This document shows, one piece after another, positions 47,919 to 56,900 of a DNA stretch of 64,000 nucleotides. The translations under genes and the position numbers were made by a program. Within the stretch, counting starts at the first letter, position 1. Every line of letters starts with the position of its first letter. Source of the DNA: JAXLYX01 sp046351215 (GTDB lineage Bacteria; Myxococcota_A; Polyangia; Polyangiales; Houyiibacteriaceae); the NCBI GenBank assembly GCA_046351215.1, contig JAXLYX010000016.1:111844-175843 (forward strand), written 5' to 3'. The notes below the pieces were generated by a model. It saw only the letters and a list, made by a program, of their open reading frames with translations. It ran no database searches and was not told the DNA's origin.

Positions 47919-50329
47919 GACGGTCGGCGCTTCTCGCGCGAGCGGCGTCGCACGACGAGCGTCGCGACCGCGAGCGCGAAGGCGGCGTAGGGCGGCGAGC
48001 CGCCTCCCGATCCCGCGCTGACGCTGCAGCGCCAGTCGAACTTCACGAGCCGGATCTCGCCGCCGTCCACGGACGCGTCGGTCGCCGAGGCGTCGGGCAC
48101 GGCGGCATCCGCGCTGCCCGCGTCGATCCGGCCCGCGTCCGCGACTCCAGCGTCGATCCCGCCCGCGTCCCCGGGTCCGGCGTCCACGGCCCCCGCGTCC
48201 GCGACTCCGGCGTCGATCCCGCCCGCGTCCGCGACTCCGGCGTCCACGGCCCCCGCGTCCGGCGTGCAGCCGGGCGAAGTGAGCGGCGTGTGCGTGCAGA
48301 GCGTCGACTCGTTGCAGGAGTCCGCGGTGCAGGCATTGCCGTCGTCGCAGTCGAGGGGCGAGGTGGCGACGCACTGGCCGGCGGAGCACGCCGACGCGCT
48401 CGAGCAGGAGAGGCCGTCCTCGCAGCCGAGGCCGTTCGGAAGTGGCCTGCAGACACCGTCCTGCGACGAGCCGCTCGCGAGGCTGCAGGCGCGGCAGTCG
48501 AGGACCGACGAGCCGCAGTCGACGTCGCAGCAGACACCGTCACTGCAGAAGCCGCTCCGACAGTCGTGTCGGGAAGCACACGCCGAGCCGTTCGGCATCG
48601 TCGAGTAGCGCTCGACGGCCTTCGGGTACGTCGTTCCCGCGAGCCCGCCGAAGACGAGCACGGAGCCGTCGGCGAGCGTCGCCAGGGTCGCGTAGTACCG
48701 TGCGTAGTGGAGGGGGGGCAGCAGCTCCCAGTGCCCCGTGTCGGGATCGTAGCGCTCCACGCTGTCGAGCGCGCCGCCGGTGGCGTTGGAGCCTCCGGCG
48801 AGCAAGACGGCCCCGGTCGGCTGCACGCCATAGGCCATCGAGACGCGGGCCTGGTGCATCGAGCCCGTCGGTGACCAGGAGTTGGTGGCGGGATCGTAGA
48901 TCTCGGCGGAGGCCAGGTACTGCGTTCCGCGACCGGCAGCGACGAGGACCCGTCCGTCCGGGAGCTTCGCGGCGGCGTGCATGTCGCGGGGCGTCACCAT
49001 CGCTCCCGTCGAGGACCACGAACCCGTGGCCGGGTCGAAGAGCAGCGACGTGTCGTGGTTGCCATGACCGTACTCGAGGCCACCCGTCACGAGCACACGC
49101 CCGTCGTCGAGCGTGACGGCGACGGCGTACATCAGGGACCACGGCATGTCGGCGACGCGCGTCCACGTGTCGGAGGTCGGGTCGTAGATCTCGGCGCTGG
49201 CGAGGGAGAGCGAAGCCTGGTTGTCGAAGCCGCCAGCCACGAGCACGCGTCCGTCCGCGAGACGTGCGGCGGCGTGGTAGTAGCGGGCATTCACCATGTC
49301 CGCGGCGGCGCTCCACGAGTCGGTGGCCGGGTCGTAGAGATCGGTGTGTCGGTGCGGCGCGCCGTTCTCGAGGCCACCGACGACCAGGACGCGCCCGGTC
49401 GTCAGGACGGTGACCGAATGCCCCACGTGATAGGAGGTCGTGGTCGTGGGTTGGCTCCAGCGATCGGCGACCGGATCGTAGACCAGCGAATTGCGCGGCG
49501 TGTGGGGCTCCACCGCCAGCACGCGTCCGTTCGGGAGGAGCGCGGCCACGTCCTCCATCGTCCCGTTCACGAGCGGGGCGACCTCGACCCAGATCGGATC
49601 GACGAGCACGGCCTCGCGATCCGCGTCGACGTAGAGGGCGATCGCATCGTCTTCGATCGCGAGTCTCGCTTCCACGCGTCGACCGCTCGTCGTGTACGCC
49701 TCGGGCGCGGTGACGCGCGTCACGTCGCGTCCGTCGGCGCGCGCGACGACGATGCCCTCTCCGTCCGCGCGCAACGTGCCGTCGGGGATGCGGTAGCGCG
49801 CGATCGGCGCACGGTCGTCGGCGATGCCCGCCTCGATCGCGAGCCATTCCTCGACGCCCCGTTCGTCCACCGACCAATACGCGTAGCCGTGGGGAACGCG
49901 GAGCCTCACGGCGTCGCCGACCCTCTCGCCCCGGCCGACGACTCCTTCCTCCCGGAGCTCGAGCGTGGCCGAGCCGAACGAGAGGCGTGCCTGTCCGTCC
50001 GGGGCCAGCTCGAGCGCGACGGGCGCGTGCGGCACGCCGCCGTCCGAGACCGCGAGGGCCTCGTGCACGACGTCCCCGTCCCGCGCGAGCCCGACGTGGA
50101 AACCCTTGGCATCCTCGGTGACCGTCGCGCCCGTCCGGAGCACGCGTCCGACCAATCCGGGTGCGAACGCCCGGAGCTCGGGAAGCGACGCGTCCGCGCG
50201 CGGCGGTTCGTGCAGGGCATCGGGCCCCGGGGTCCGTGAGAGGGGTCCCGACGCCGAGAGGCGGAGCCCGGCGACGAGCGACGCCGCGCCTCCGAACACG
50301 AAGACCCAGGTACGAAGGGTGTTCCGCAT
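47915..50329 (-). CDS. Secreted kelch-repeat protein with MYXO-CTERM-type anchor
   Basis: This 804-aa protein has a hydrophobic N-terminal signal (TWVFVFGGAASLVAGL). A beta-rich region follows, then about six kelch-type repeats (GRVLVVGG, YDPATDSW and related; about residues 250-560) forming a propeller. Next is a cysteine-rich stretch starting CASRHDCRSGFCSDGVCC, a low-complexity Asp/Ala/Gly linker, and a C-terminal hydrophobic helix with an Arg-rich end, VRRRSREKR, as in MYXO-CTERM sorting signals of myxobacteria. It is probably exported and anchored at the cell surface; the ligand is unknown. The ATG at 50329 puts the signal peptide at the N-terminus. Confidence 0.8.
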   Translation of the reverse strand: MRNTLRTWVFVFGGAASLVAGLRLSASGPLSRTPGPDALHEPPRADASLPELRAFAPGLVGRVLRTGATVTEDAKGFHVGLARDGDVVHEALAVSDGGVPHAPVALELAPDGQARLSFGSATLELREEGVVGRGERVGDAVRLRVPHGYAYWSVDERGVEEWLAIEAGIADDRAPIARYRIPDGTLRADGEGIVVARADGRDVTRVTAPEAYTTSGRRVEARLAIEDDAIALYVDADREAVLVDPIWVEVAPLVNGTMEDVAALLPNGRVLAVEPHTPRNSLVYDPVADRWSQPTTTTSYHVGHSVTVLTTGRVLVVGGLENGAPHRHTDLYDPATDSWSAAADMVNARYYHAAARLADGRVLVAGGFDNQASLSLASAEIYDPTSDTWTRVADMPWSLMYAVAVTLDDGRVLVTGGLEYGHGNHDTSLLFDPATGSWSSTGAMVTPRDMHAAAKLPDGRVLVAAGRGTQYLASAEIYDPATNSWSPTGSMHQARVSMAYGVQPTGAVLLAGGSNATGGALDSVERYDPDTGHWELLPPLHYARYYATLATLADGSVLVFGGLAGTTYPKAVERYSTMPNGSACASRHDCRSGFCSDGVCCDVDCGSSVLDCRACSLASGSSQDGVCRPLPNGLGCEDGLSCSSASACSAGQCVATSPLDCDDGNACTADSCNESTLCTHTPLTSPGCTPDAGAVDAGVADAGGIDAGVADAGAVDAGPGDAGGIDAGVADAGRIDAGSADAAVPDASATDASVDGGEIRLVKFDWRCSVSAGSGGGSPPYAAFALAVATLVVRRRSREKRRPS
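48121..48260 (-). repeat. 30-bp tandem repeat in the kelch gene linker
   Basis: About 4.7 units of a 30-base repeat start at 48121, 48151, 48181, 48211 and 48241, with GTCGATCC- and GTCCACGG-type units alternating in the later part. They encode the Asp/Ala/Gly linker between the cysteine-rich region and the membrane anchor, a likely site of length variation. Confidence 0.8.
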
Positions 50330-50572
50330 GGTTCCAGGATGCGCGATCTTGGCATGGAAACGTGAGATGAAACGCTTCTTCGTTCCGGCGCGCCGCGAGC
50401 AAAGCTCGTCCGCGTCCGCTCGCACTCTCCCGCGCATGCGGCACGCGTCGGGCCGCCATCCCGTCGCGAGCCACCTCCCGGGTCCGCGGCCGACGGATGG
50501 TTTCCCCTAGACCCGCGACATCGTGAGGAAATCTGCGATGTGTAGGACAAGCGCCGCGCCATCCGAGCGGTG

Positions 50573-50578
50573 TAATAT
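50573..50578 (+). promoter_or_regulatory. -10 box (TAATAT) of the lipoprotein gene at 50585
   Basis: TAATAT ends six bases before the ATG at 50585, again predicting a leaderless mRNA. Confidence 0.5.
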
Positions 50579-50584
50579 CCCCGG

Positions 50585-51352
50585 ATGCGGATCGCTTCGT
50601 GGGCGCTCCTCGCTCCTCTCGCCTTCGTCGCCGGCTGCGGCTACGTCGGCTACGAGCACGTGAGCGCGCTCGTCGGCGACGCGGGAGGCTCGGACGGCGG
50701 CGCGTCCGACGCCGCGGGCGACGCGGGCGCGACGGACGGGGGCGCCATGCCGCATGCGTTCCGCGACCTCTGCGCGATCGGGAACGGCCTGGTCGTGCAG
50801 GATGGCGTGCCGACCGACGACACGGCTGGCGCCGACATGGGCTCGAGCCTCGCGTCGGCCTGCGGCTCGTTCCCGACGACGAGCGCGATGCAGAACAAGC
50901 CCGGCGTGCTCGAGCCGAGCACCGGTCGACCGATCGGCGGGCCGGGCTCGCTCTACCTCGTCGGCGGCGGAGAGACGATCCAGAACGCCATCGCGTACCT
51001 CCAGGCGAACGACACGCCCCTCACGGTCTCCCGGTCGGGCAATCAGTACATCCTCACGAGCCGGAGCACGGGCCAGGTCGTCCTCTCCGTCGATGCGACG
51101 ACCCTCGACGCGAGCCACGACCTCGCGCTCATCCAGGTCGTGCGCGAGCCTCGGAGCGGGACGGTCGTCCTCAACGCGTACGGCTACTACGAGACCGGCA
51201 CGAAGGCGGGCGCGTTCTACTTCGCGACCCAGATCGCGCCTTCGCTCGCGACCGATGCCAACGCCTACTACGTGATCCTCTGGACCGACGGCAACGGCGA
51301 CACGATGCCGAACGCCGGCGACACGTTCATGCTCGTGGGCTCCGGCACCTGA
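50585..51352 (+). CDS. Lipoprotein of unknown function
   Basis: This 255-aa protein has a signal peptide with a lipobox-like VAGC at residue 18 (LLAPLAFVAGC), a Gly/Asp/Ala-rich linker (about residues 30-55) and a beta-rich C-terminal domain with no recognised family. Two Cys (in DLCAIGNG and SACGSFP) could form a disulphide. It is divergent from the kelch gene. Probably an outer-membrane or cell-surface protein. Confidence 0.7.
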   Translation: MRIASWALLAPLAFVAGCGYVGYEHVSALVGDAGGSDGGASDAAGDAGATDGGAMPHAFRDLCAIGNGLVVQDGVPTDDTAGADMGSSLASACGSFPTTSAMQNKPGVLEPSTGRPIGGPGSLYLVGGGETIQNAIAYLQANDTPLTVSRSGNQYILTSRSTGQVVLSVDATTLDASHDLALIQVVREPRSGTVVLNAYGYYETGTKAGAFYFATQIAPSLATDANAYYVILWTDGNGDTMPNAGDTFMLVGSGT

Positions 51353-51388
51353 GTCCGCTCGCGTTGCCCCGCGCACGGGCGCCTGCGA

Positions 51389-51394
51389 TACGAT
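51389..51394 (+). promoter_or_regulatory. -10 box (TACGAT) of the membrane-protein gene at 51401
   Basis: TACGAT ends six bases before the ATG at 51401, predicting a leaderless mRNA. Confidence 0.45.
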
Positions 51395-51400
51395 CCCGCG

Positions 51401-51919
51401 ATGAGCGACGAAGAGGAGACCGCGCCCGGGGCGCCCGAGGGCGGGGCGGATGTCGAGACGCCGACGCCGAGGAAGCGGCGGCGATGGCATCTCGTCGCCG
51501 GCATTCCGCTCGGCTTCCTCGTCGGAGGGGGGCTCGGCGGCCTCGAGGGGATGCGTCAGGGCTACTACGAGGCGCTCTCGCACGGCACGGGAGCGGACGC
51601 CGGGATCTACCTCGTCGTCTTCGGTCCGATGATCGCGATGATCTACGCCGGCATGGGCCTTGGCGCCGGCGCGCTGATCGGCTCGGTGGCGGGGCTCGGC
51701 AGCGGTGTGTTCGTGGAGCGTTGGAAGGCGCGGAACGTCGGGCGCGAGGGATGGCTCGGACGGCCCCTCGCGTATTGGGGGATGCACCTCGGCTTCTGGG
51801 CGCTCCTGACCTTCGTCTGCGTGCGCTTCGCGGATCCGATCGAGCACGTGCTCCACCAGGTCGGGATCGTCGCGCGCGAGGCCCCGGCCGGCGGCGGAGA
51901 GCCCGCCCCGCGCGACTGA
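51401..51919 (+). CDS. Small membrane protein of unknown function
   Basis: This 172-aa protein has an acidic N-terminus, a basic patch (PRKRRRWH), and about three hydrophobic segments: LVAGIPLGFLVGGGLGGLEG, IYLVVFGPMIAMIYAGMGLG with a Gly-rich continuation, and YWGMHLGFWALLTFVCV. It is predicted to lie in the inner membrane. No family is recognised. It is followed by a histidine kinase gene 138 bases downstream. Confidence 0.65.
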   Translation: MSDEEETAPGAPEGGADVETPTPRKRRRWHLVAGIPLGFLVGGGLGGLEGMRQGYYEALSHGTGADAGIYLVVFGPMIAMIYAGMGLGAGALIGSVAGLGSGVFVERWKARNVGREGWLGRPLAYWGMHLGFWALLTFVCVRFADPIEHVLHQVGIVAREAPAGGGEPAPRD

Positions 51920-52057
51920 GCCCGCGTCTCGAGGTGGCGCCTCGCGACGTCTCCGATCCGAAGCCGACCACCTATTCCTCCGTCGGCTCGCCCGATAGGA
52001 TGAAGTGGTAGATCGTAGTCGGGTACTGGGCCGAGGGCTCGGACGTCGGAGGTGGGC

Positions 52058-53953
52058 ATGCAGCCGGTCGCGGTGCCGGTCGTGGCGTTGGCGGGGATCT
52101 CGGCCCACCTGGCCGTGTATCACCTCATGCTCTTCCTGCGCCGTCGGGACGGGGAGCGCCGCGACCTCTACTTCGCCGCGACCGCCGCGCTCATCGCGCT
52201 CTACGACGTGTTCACCGTGGGCCTCTACGATTGCGCCTCGTCGGCCGAGGGGGCCGTGTGGCAGCGATGGCAGCTCGCGACGATCGGCACGGTCTCGCTC
52301 TCGCTCCTCTACTTCGTCGACGCCTATTCCGGCGGGCGCGGTCCACGGATGGGCCGCTTCGTCGCGTGGATCGGTCCCGCCCTCGGTCTCGTCGCCCTCG
52401 TCGAGCGCCGGGGCTGGCTCGTCACGGACATCCCCTCGACGAAGGAGCTCGACGTCCCGATCCTCGGTCACGTCGTCTACCACGAGGTCGAGCCCGGACC
52501 CCTCGTGCTGGCGATCTCGACGATCGTGCCCTATCTCGCGGTGCATCTCGCGATCGTCGGCGTGCGCATGTGGAGAGCGGGCGGCGACGTCCGTGATCGC
52601 GCGGTGAACCTCCTCGCGGGCGCGGGTCTCTTCGTCTTCGGGCTGGCGAACGACGCCCTCGGGACGTTCGGCGTGATCCACTCGATCTACCTGATCGAGT
52701 ACGCGTGGACGGGGATGATCGTCCTCATGGGCCAATCGATGATGAGCGACGTGCTCGAGGCGGCCGCCGCGAAGCAGGCGCTCGCCGAGAGCCGCGAGCG
52801 GCTCGCGCACGCCGAGCGTCTCGAGTCGGTGGGAAAGCTCGCGGGCGGCGTCGCGCACGACCTCAACAACATGCTCACGCCCGTGCTCGCCTACGCCCAG
52901 CTGACGCGGCGGAAGCTGCCCGAGACCGCGCGCGAGCGAGAGTACGTCGACCACATCATCGCGTCGGCGGAGCGCGCCGCCGCGCTCACGCAGCAGCTCT
53001 TGGCGTTCGGTCGACGACAAGTGCTCGAGGTGAGGCCGATCGATCTCGCCTCTTCCCTGCGGGAGCTCGATCCGCTGCTCCGTCGGCTCCTGCCGGAGAC
53101 CGTCGCGTTCCACCTGGTCGTGCCGGAGAGGCTGCCGGCGATCGAGGCCGACGTCGCCCAGCTCGATCAGGTCTGGATGAACCTCGTCGCGAACGCCCGC
53201 GACGCGATGCCGACCGGTGGGACGCTCGAGCTCGAGGTGCGCGAGAAGGTCGCCTCGACCGGCGAGCGCTCGATCGTGGCGACGTTGGAGGACACCGGCA
53301 CGGGCATGGAGAAGGCCGTGCTCGATCGGATCTTCGAGCCCTTCTACACGACCAAGCCGAAGGGGAAGGGCACGGGCCTCGGTCTCGCGACGGTGCACGG
53401 CATCGTGAAGCAACACGGCGGACGCATCGAGGTCGAGAGCACGCCCGGCCACGGAACGACGTTCCGCATCACGCTCCCCGTCAGCGAGAAGCCGGCGCAG
53501 GTGCGTTCGGCGAGGCCCGAACGACCGGCGGCCCTCCACGGTTCGGAGAACATCCTCGTGGTCGACGACGATCCCGCGGTGCCGAGGCTCGTCGAGGAGG
53601 TGCTCGCGCAGCAGGGCTACGCGGTGCGCGTCGCCTCGTCCGAGATCGAGCTCCGCGCCCTGCTCGCGTCGTGGAAGGCCCCGATCCACCTCCTGCTCAC
53701 GGACGTCGTGATGCCGGACATCGACGGACCGCGCGTGCACGCGCTCGTCGCCGCGGGCCATCCGAACGTCTCGTGCATCTACATGTCGGGGCATGCGGAG
53801 GAGGTCCTCGGACCGCGCGGCGTCGTCGAAGGGCACGTGCACTTCCTCAAGAAGCCCTTCCTGGCCGACGATCTGCTCGCGAAGGTCCGGTCCGTGCTCG
53901 ACCTCGAGAAGCCGCGGACGCATGCTCCGTCGTCGGTGCCACCACCGGCCTGA
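52058..53953 (+). CDS. Membrane-bound hybrid histidine kinase with receiver domain
   Basis: This 631-aa protein has an N-terminal region with several hydrophobic helices (about residues 1-220). The kinase follows: H-box GGVAHDLNN with H267, N-box QVWMNLVANARDAM, and G-boxes EDTGTGMEKAV and GKGTGLGLATVHGIV. The C-terminal receiver has ILVVDDDPAV and the phospho-acceptor D549 in LLTDVVMPDIDG, with the conserved Lys in FLKKPFLADDLL. The ATG at 52058 is chosen over the GTG at 52052 because GGAGG sits at the right distance. The signal and output partner are unknown. Confidence 0.9.
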   Translation: MQPVAVPVVALAGISAHLAVYHLMLFLRRRDGERRDLYFAATAALIALYDVFTVGLYDCASSAEGAVWQRWQLATIGTVSLSLLYFVDAYSGGRGPRMGRFVAWIGPALGLVALVERRGWLVTDIPSTKELDVPILGHVVYHEVEPGPLVLAISTIVPYLAVHLAIVGVRMWRAGGDVRDRAVNLLAGAGLFVFGLANDALGTFGVIHSIYLIEYAWTGMIVLMGQSMMSDVLEAAAAKQALAESRERLAHAERLESVGKLAGGVAHDLNNMLTPVLAYAQLTRRKLPETAREREYVDHIIASAERAAALTQQLLAFGRRQVLEVRPIDLASSLRELDPLLRRLLPETVAFHLVVPERLPAIEADVAQLDQVWMNLVANARDAMPTGGTLELEVREKVASTGERSIVATLEDTGTGMEKAVLDRIFEPFYTTKPKGKGTGLGLATVHGIVKQHGGRIEVESTPGHGTTFRITLPVSEKPAQVRSARPERPAALHGSENILVVDDDPAVPRLVEEVLAQQGYAVRVASSEIELRALLASWKAPIHLLLTDVVMPDIDGPRVHALVAAGHPNVSCIYMSGHAEEVLGPRGVVEGHVHFLKKPFLADDLLAKVRSVLDLEKPRTHAPSSVPPPA

Positions 53954-53962
53954 GGGGGAAAC

Positions 53963-56900
53963 GTGGGGAGACACCAACTGCTCTCGGGCATCGGCCTTTC
54001 GCTCTGCGCGTGGGCCCTCGCCTCCTGTGGCTCGACGAATCGACCCGTGACGGGCGGACCGCCGCTCGAGCCGGCGCCGCGCCTCTTCCCCGCGCCCGAC
54101 GAGCCGCTCCTGCCCGCGCCGGACCTCGCTCCGCTGCTCGTCGCGACCACGTCCGACGAGTTCGCGATGACGCAGCCGGTGGAGGAGGTCGTCCGCGTGC
54201 GGCGTGGCGAGACGCTCGAGATCGCCTTCAACCGCCCGATCGTGCGCTCGATCGCCGTGGGGCGTCCGCTGCCGACCGCGCCCCTCGAGTTCGTCCCGCC
54301 GGTCCGCGGCATCGCCACGTACACGAGCCCCTCGACCTTGAGCTTCCAGGCCGAGACGGCCGTCTTCGATCGGATGGCGCAGGTGCGCTTCCGGCCCTCG
54401 CCCTCGCTCGCGTCGCTCGCGGGCGAGACGCTCGGCGCCGTCGACTCGCGCACGGTCGTCTTCGACGGGACGCCGCGCGTCGTCACGAGCCCCTCCGAGG
54501 TCGCGAGCGGCGCGCCGCTCCGCTTCACCTTCGACGGTCCGGTCGACGCGCGCGCGCTGAAGCGCGACGTGCTCGTCTACGAGGTCGGCGGAGGCGGTCG
54601 CTCCATCCCCTTCACCGTGCAGTCCTCCGGGCCCGACGCGGACCGTCGCTATCCGGTCGACATCGGCGTCGGCACCTCGCTCGAGCCGGGCAGCGTGATC
54701 GGCGTCGCCTTCCTCCCGCGCTGGCTGCGCACGTGGGGCACGCGCGTGAACACGCTGACCGCGAACGTCGCGCCGCGTCCCTCGCTCGTGCTCGGGCAGA
54801 GCGCGTACGAGGGCAGCGACGAGGAGGAGGAGTACGTCGAGACCTCGACGGGCCAGGCGCAGGCTCCGCTCGCGACCTCGCCGCGCGACGCGTCCGGCAT
54901 CTTCCAGGTCGAAGAGGCGCTCCGCCTCGTGAGCACGCATCCGCTCGCGCTTCCGCCGGCGGAGGCGATCGCGGTGGTGCCGCCGGTCACGAACCTCCGG
55001 ACCTCGCTCGAGCACGACGGGAAGCAGCTCGTGATCCGCGCGGAGTGGGCGCCCGACGTCGTGCACACCGTGAGGATCCGCAACCTCGTGACGACGGATG
55101 GCATCCCCCTCGCGACCGTGCCGCCGCTCGCCGTGCGCAGCGCGGGCATGGCTCCGTCGGTCGAGGTGATCGGAAGCGGCACGACCTGCGAAGCGGGGAG
55201 CCCGTGCATCCTCCCGTTCCGCGCGGTGAACGCGGCCCGGAACCGCGTGCGCATCGTCCCGATCGACGACGGCTCGATCTTCCGCGCGATCACCGATCCA
55301 CGCGGGTTCCTCGGCGCGTCGCGCGTCGCCTTCGCGCCGCTCGCGCCGCTCGTGCCGGAGTCGCGTCCGAACCGTTGGGGCCGAGGGACCCTCGACGCCT
55401 TCGCGAGCGTGCAGGGTCCGAAGGGCGCGCTCGTCGCCTTCGAGCCTCCGTCCCCCGAGAACGGCCGACGCGCACCGCCGTCGACGTCCGCGTTCCTCCA
55501 GTCGACGAACCTCGGTCTGACGACGATCGTGCTCGAGGATGCGCTCGTCACCTGGGTGACCTCGCTCGACGCCGCGACGCCGCTCGCCGACGTGCCCGTG
55601 CGTCGCTGGGGACCGCAGGGCGCGCTCGCCACGGTCACGACCGACGCGCGCGGTCTCGCGATCTTCGAGCGGACGCGCGGGGCCGCGGCGTTCGTGACGA
55701 CGCCGCACGTGCTCTCGGCGAGCCTCGGAGCCGATCGGGCGATCGTGGACGCCCCCGCGTTCGGCTCGGTCGAGACCTCCGCCGACGTCGGCGTGCACGC
55801 GACCGTGATCGTCGATCGCGGCATCTACCGTCCCGGCGATTCCCTCCGGGCCCTCGGATACGTGCGCAAGCTCGAGGGTGCGCGCGCCTCGCTACCCGAC
55901 GCCGCTCCGAGGCGCTTCCAGCTCGTCGAGGAGGCGACGGGCGACATCGTCGCGGAGTCGGCCGCGACCGACGTCGGCGGAGGCCGCGTCTTCGCGACCC
56001 TGGTCGTGCCCGAGCATGCGGATCAGGGGAGCCATCGCGTGGTCCTCGTCGAGCGCGAGCGCGTCGAGGCGCCGATCGGGGAGACCGACGTGCGCGTCGC
56101 CTACTTCCCCGAGCCGCGCGTCCGTCTCGACGTGGATCCCTCGGCCGAGGTCTACACGGGAGGAGCACCGGTCGAGGTCGCGTTCGAGGCCCGCTACCTC
56201 TTCGGCGCGCCGCTCCGCGGCACGGAGGCCGAGGTCATCCTGCGCCGGCTCGGGGAGGTCGATCGTCCGACCGCGCTCGAGCGCTACACCTTCGGACCCG
56301 TCGACACCTACGTCTCGGCGCGCACGGAGCACGAGGCCTCGGCGCCCCTCGACGACACGGGCAAGGGCCGCGCGACCCTGCCCTACGTGCTCGATCGCCC
56401 GACCCGCACGCTGCTCCGCGTCGACACGCGCGTGCGCGATCCGGGCGGCGAGCTCACCTCGAGCTCGCGCACCGTCCAGGCGATGCCCGCGGAGGTCGAG
56501 GTCGGCCTCGACGTGCACGATCCGTGGATCCGCCTCGGCGAGACGATCCTCGAGGACGCCGTCGTCGTCGACGCCGAGCAGGCGAAGGTGAACGGAGCCT
56601 CGGTCGAGCTCCGCACCGTGCGCGAGCGTTGGGATCCCTATTGGGAGCGCGACGGAGGCTCCGGCGAGGACGCGGCCCTGCGCCGCGCGGCGCGCGAGGA
56701 GGTGGTGAACCGCTGCACCGTGACGGCGACCGACGGCACGGCCCGATGCCGGTTCGCTCCCGCCGATCCGGGGAACTACCGCGTCGAGGTCGAGACCCGC
56801 GATCGCCAGGGCCGGACGAGCCTCGCGAGCGCTCGGGTCTTCGTCGTCGGTCCGGATGCCGCGCCCTCCGCCGACCGGCCCGGACGATCGTTGCGGCTCC

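Noticed and set aside
50507..55798. 1763-aa open frame on the minus strand
   Set aside because: It lies opposite a lipoprotein, a membrane protein, a histidine kinase and the alpha-2-macroglobulin gene, all with clear motifs. Its Arg/Asp/His-rich composition is typical of high-GC antisense frames.
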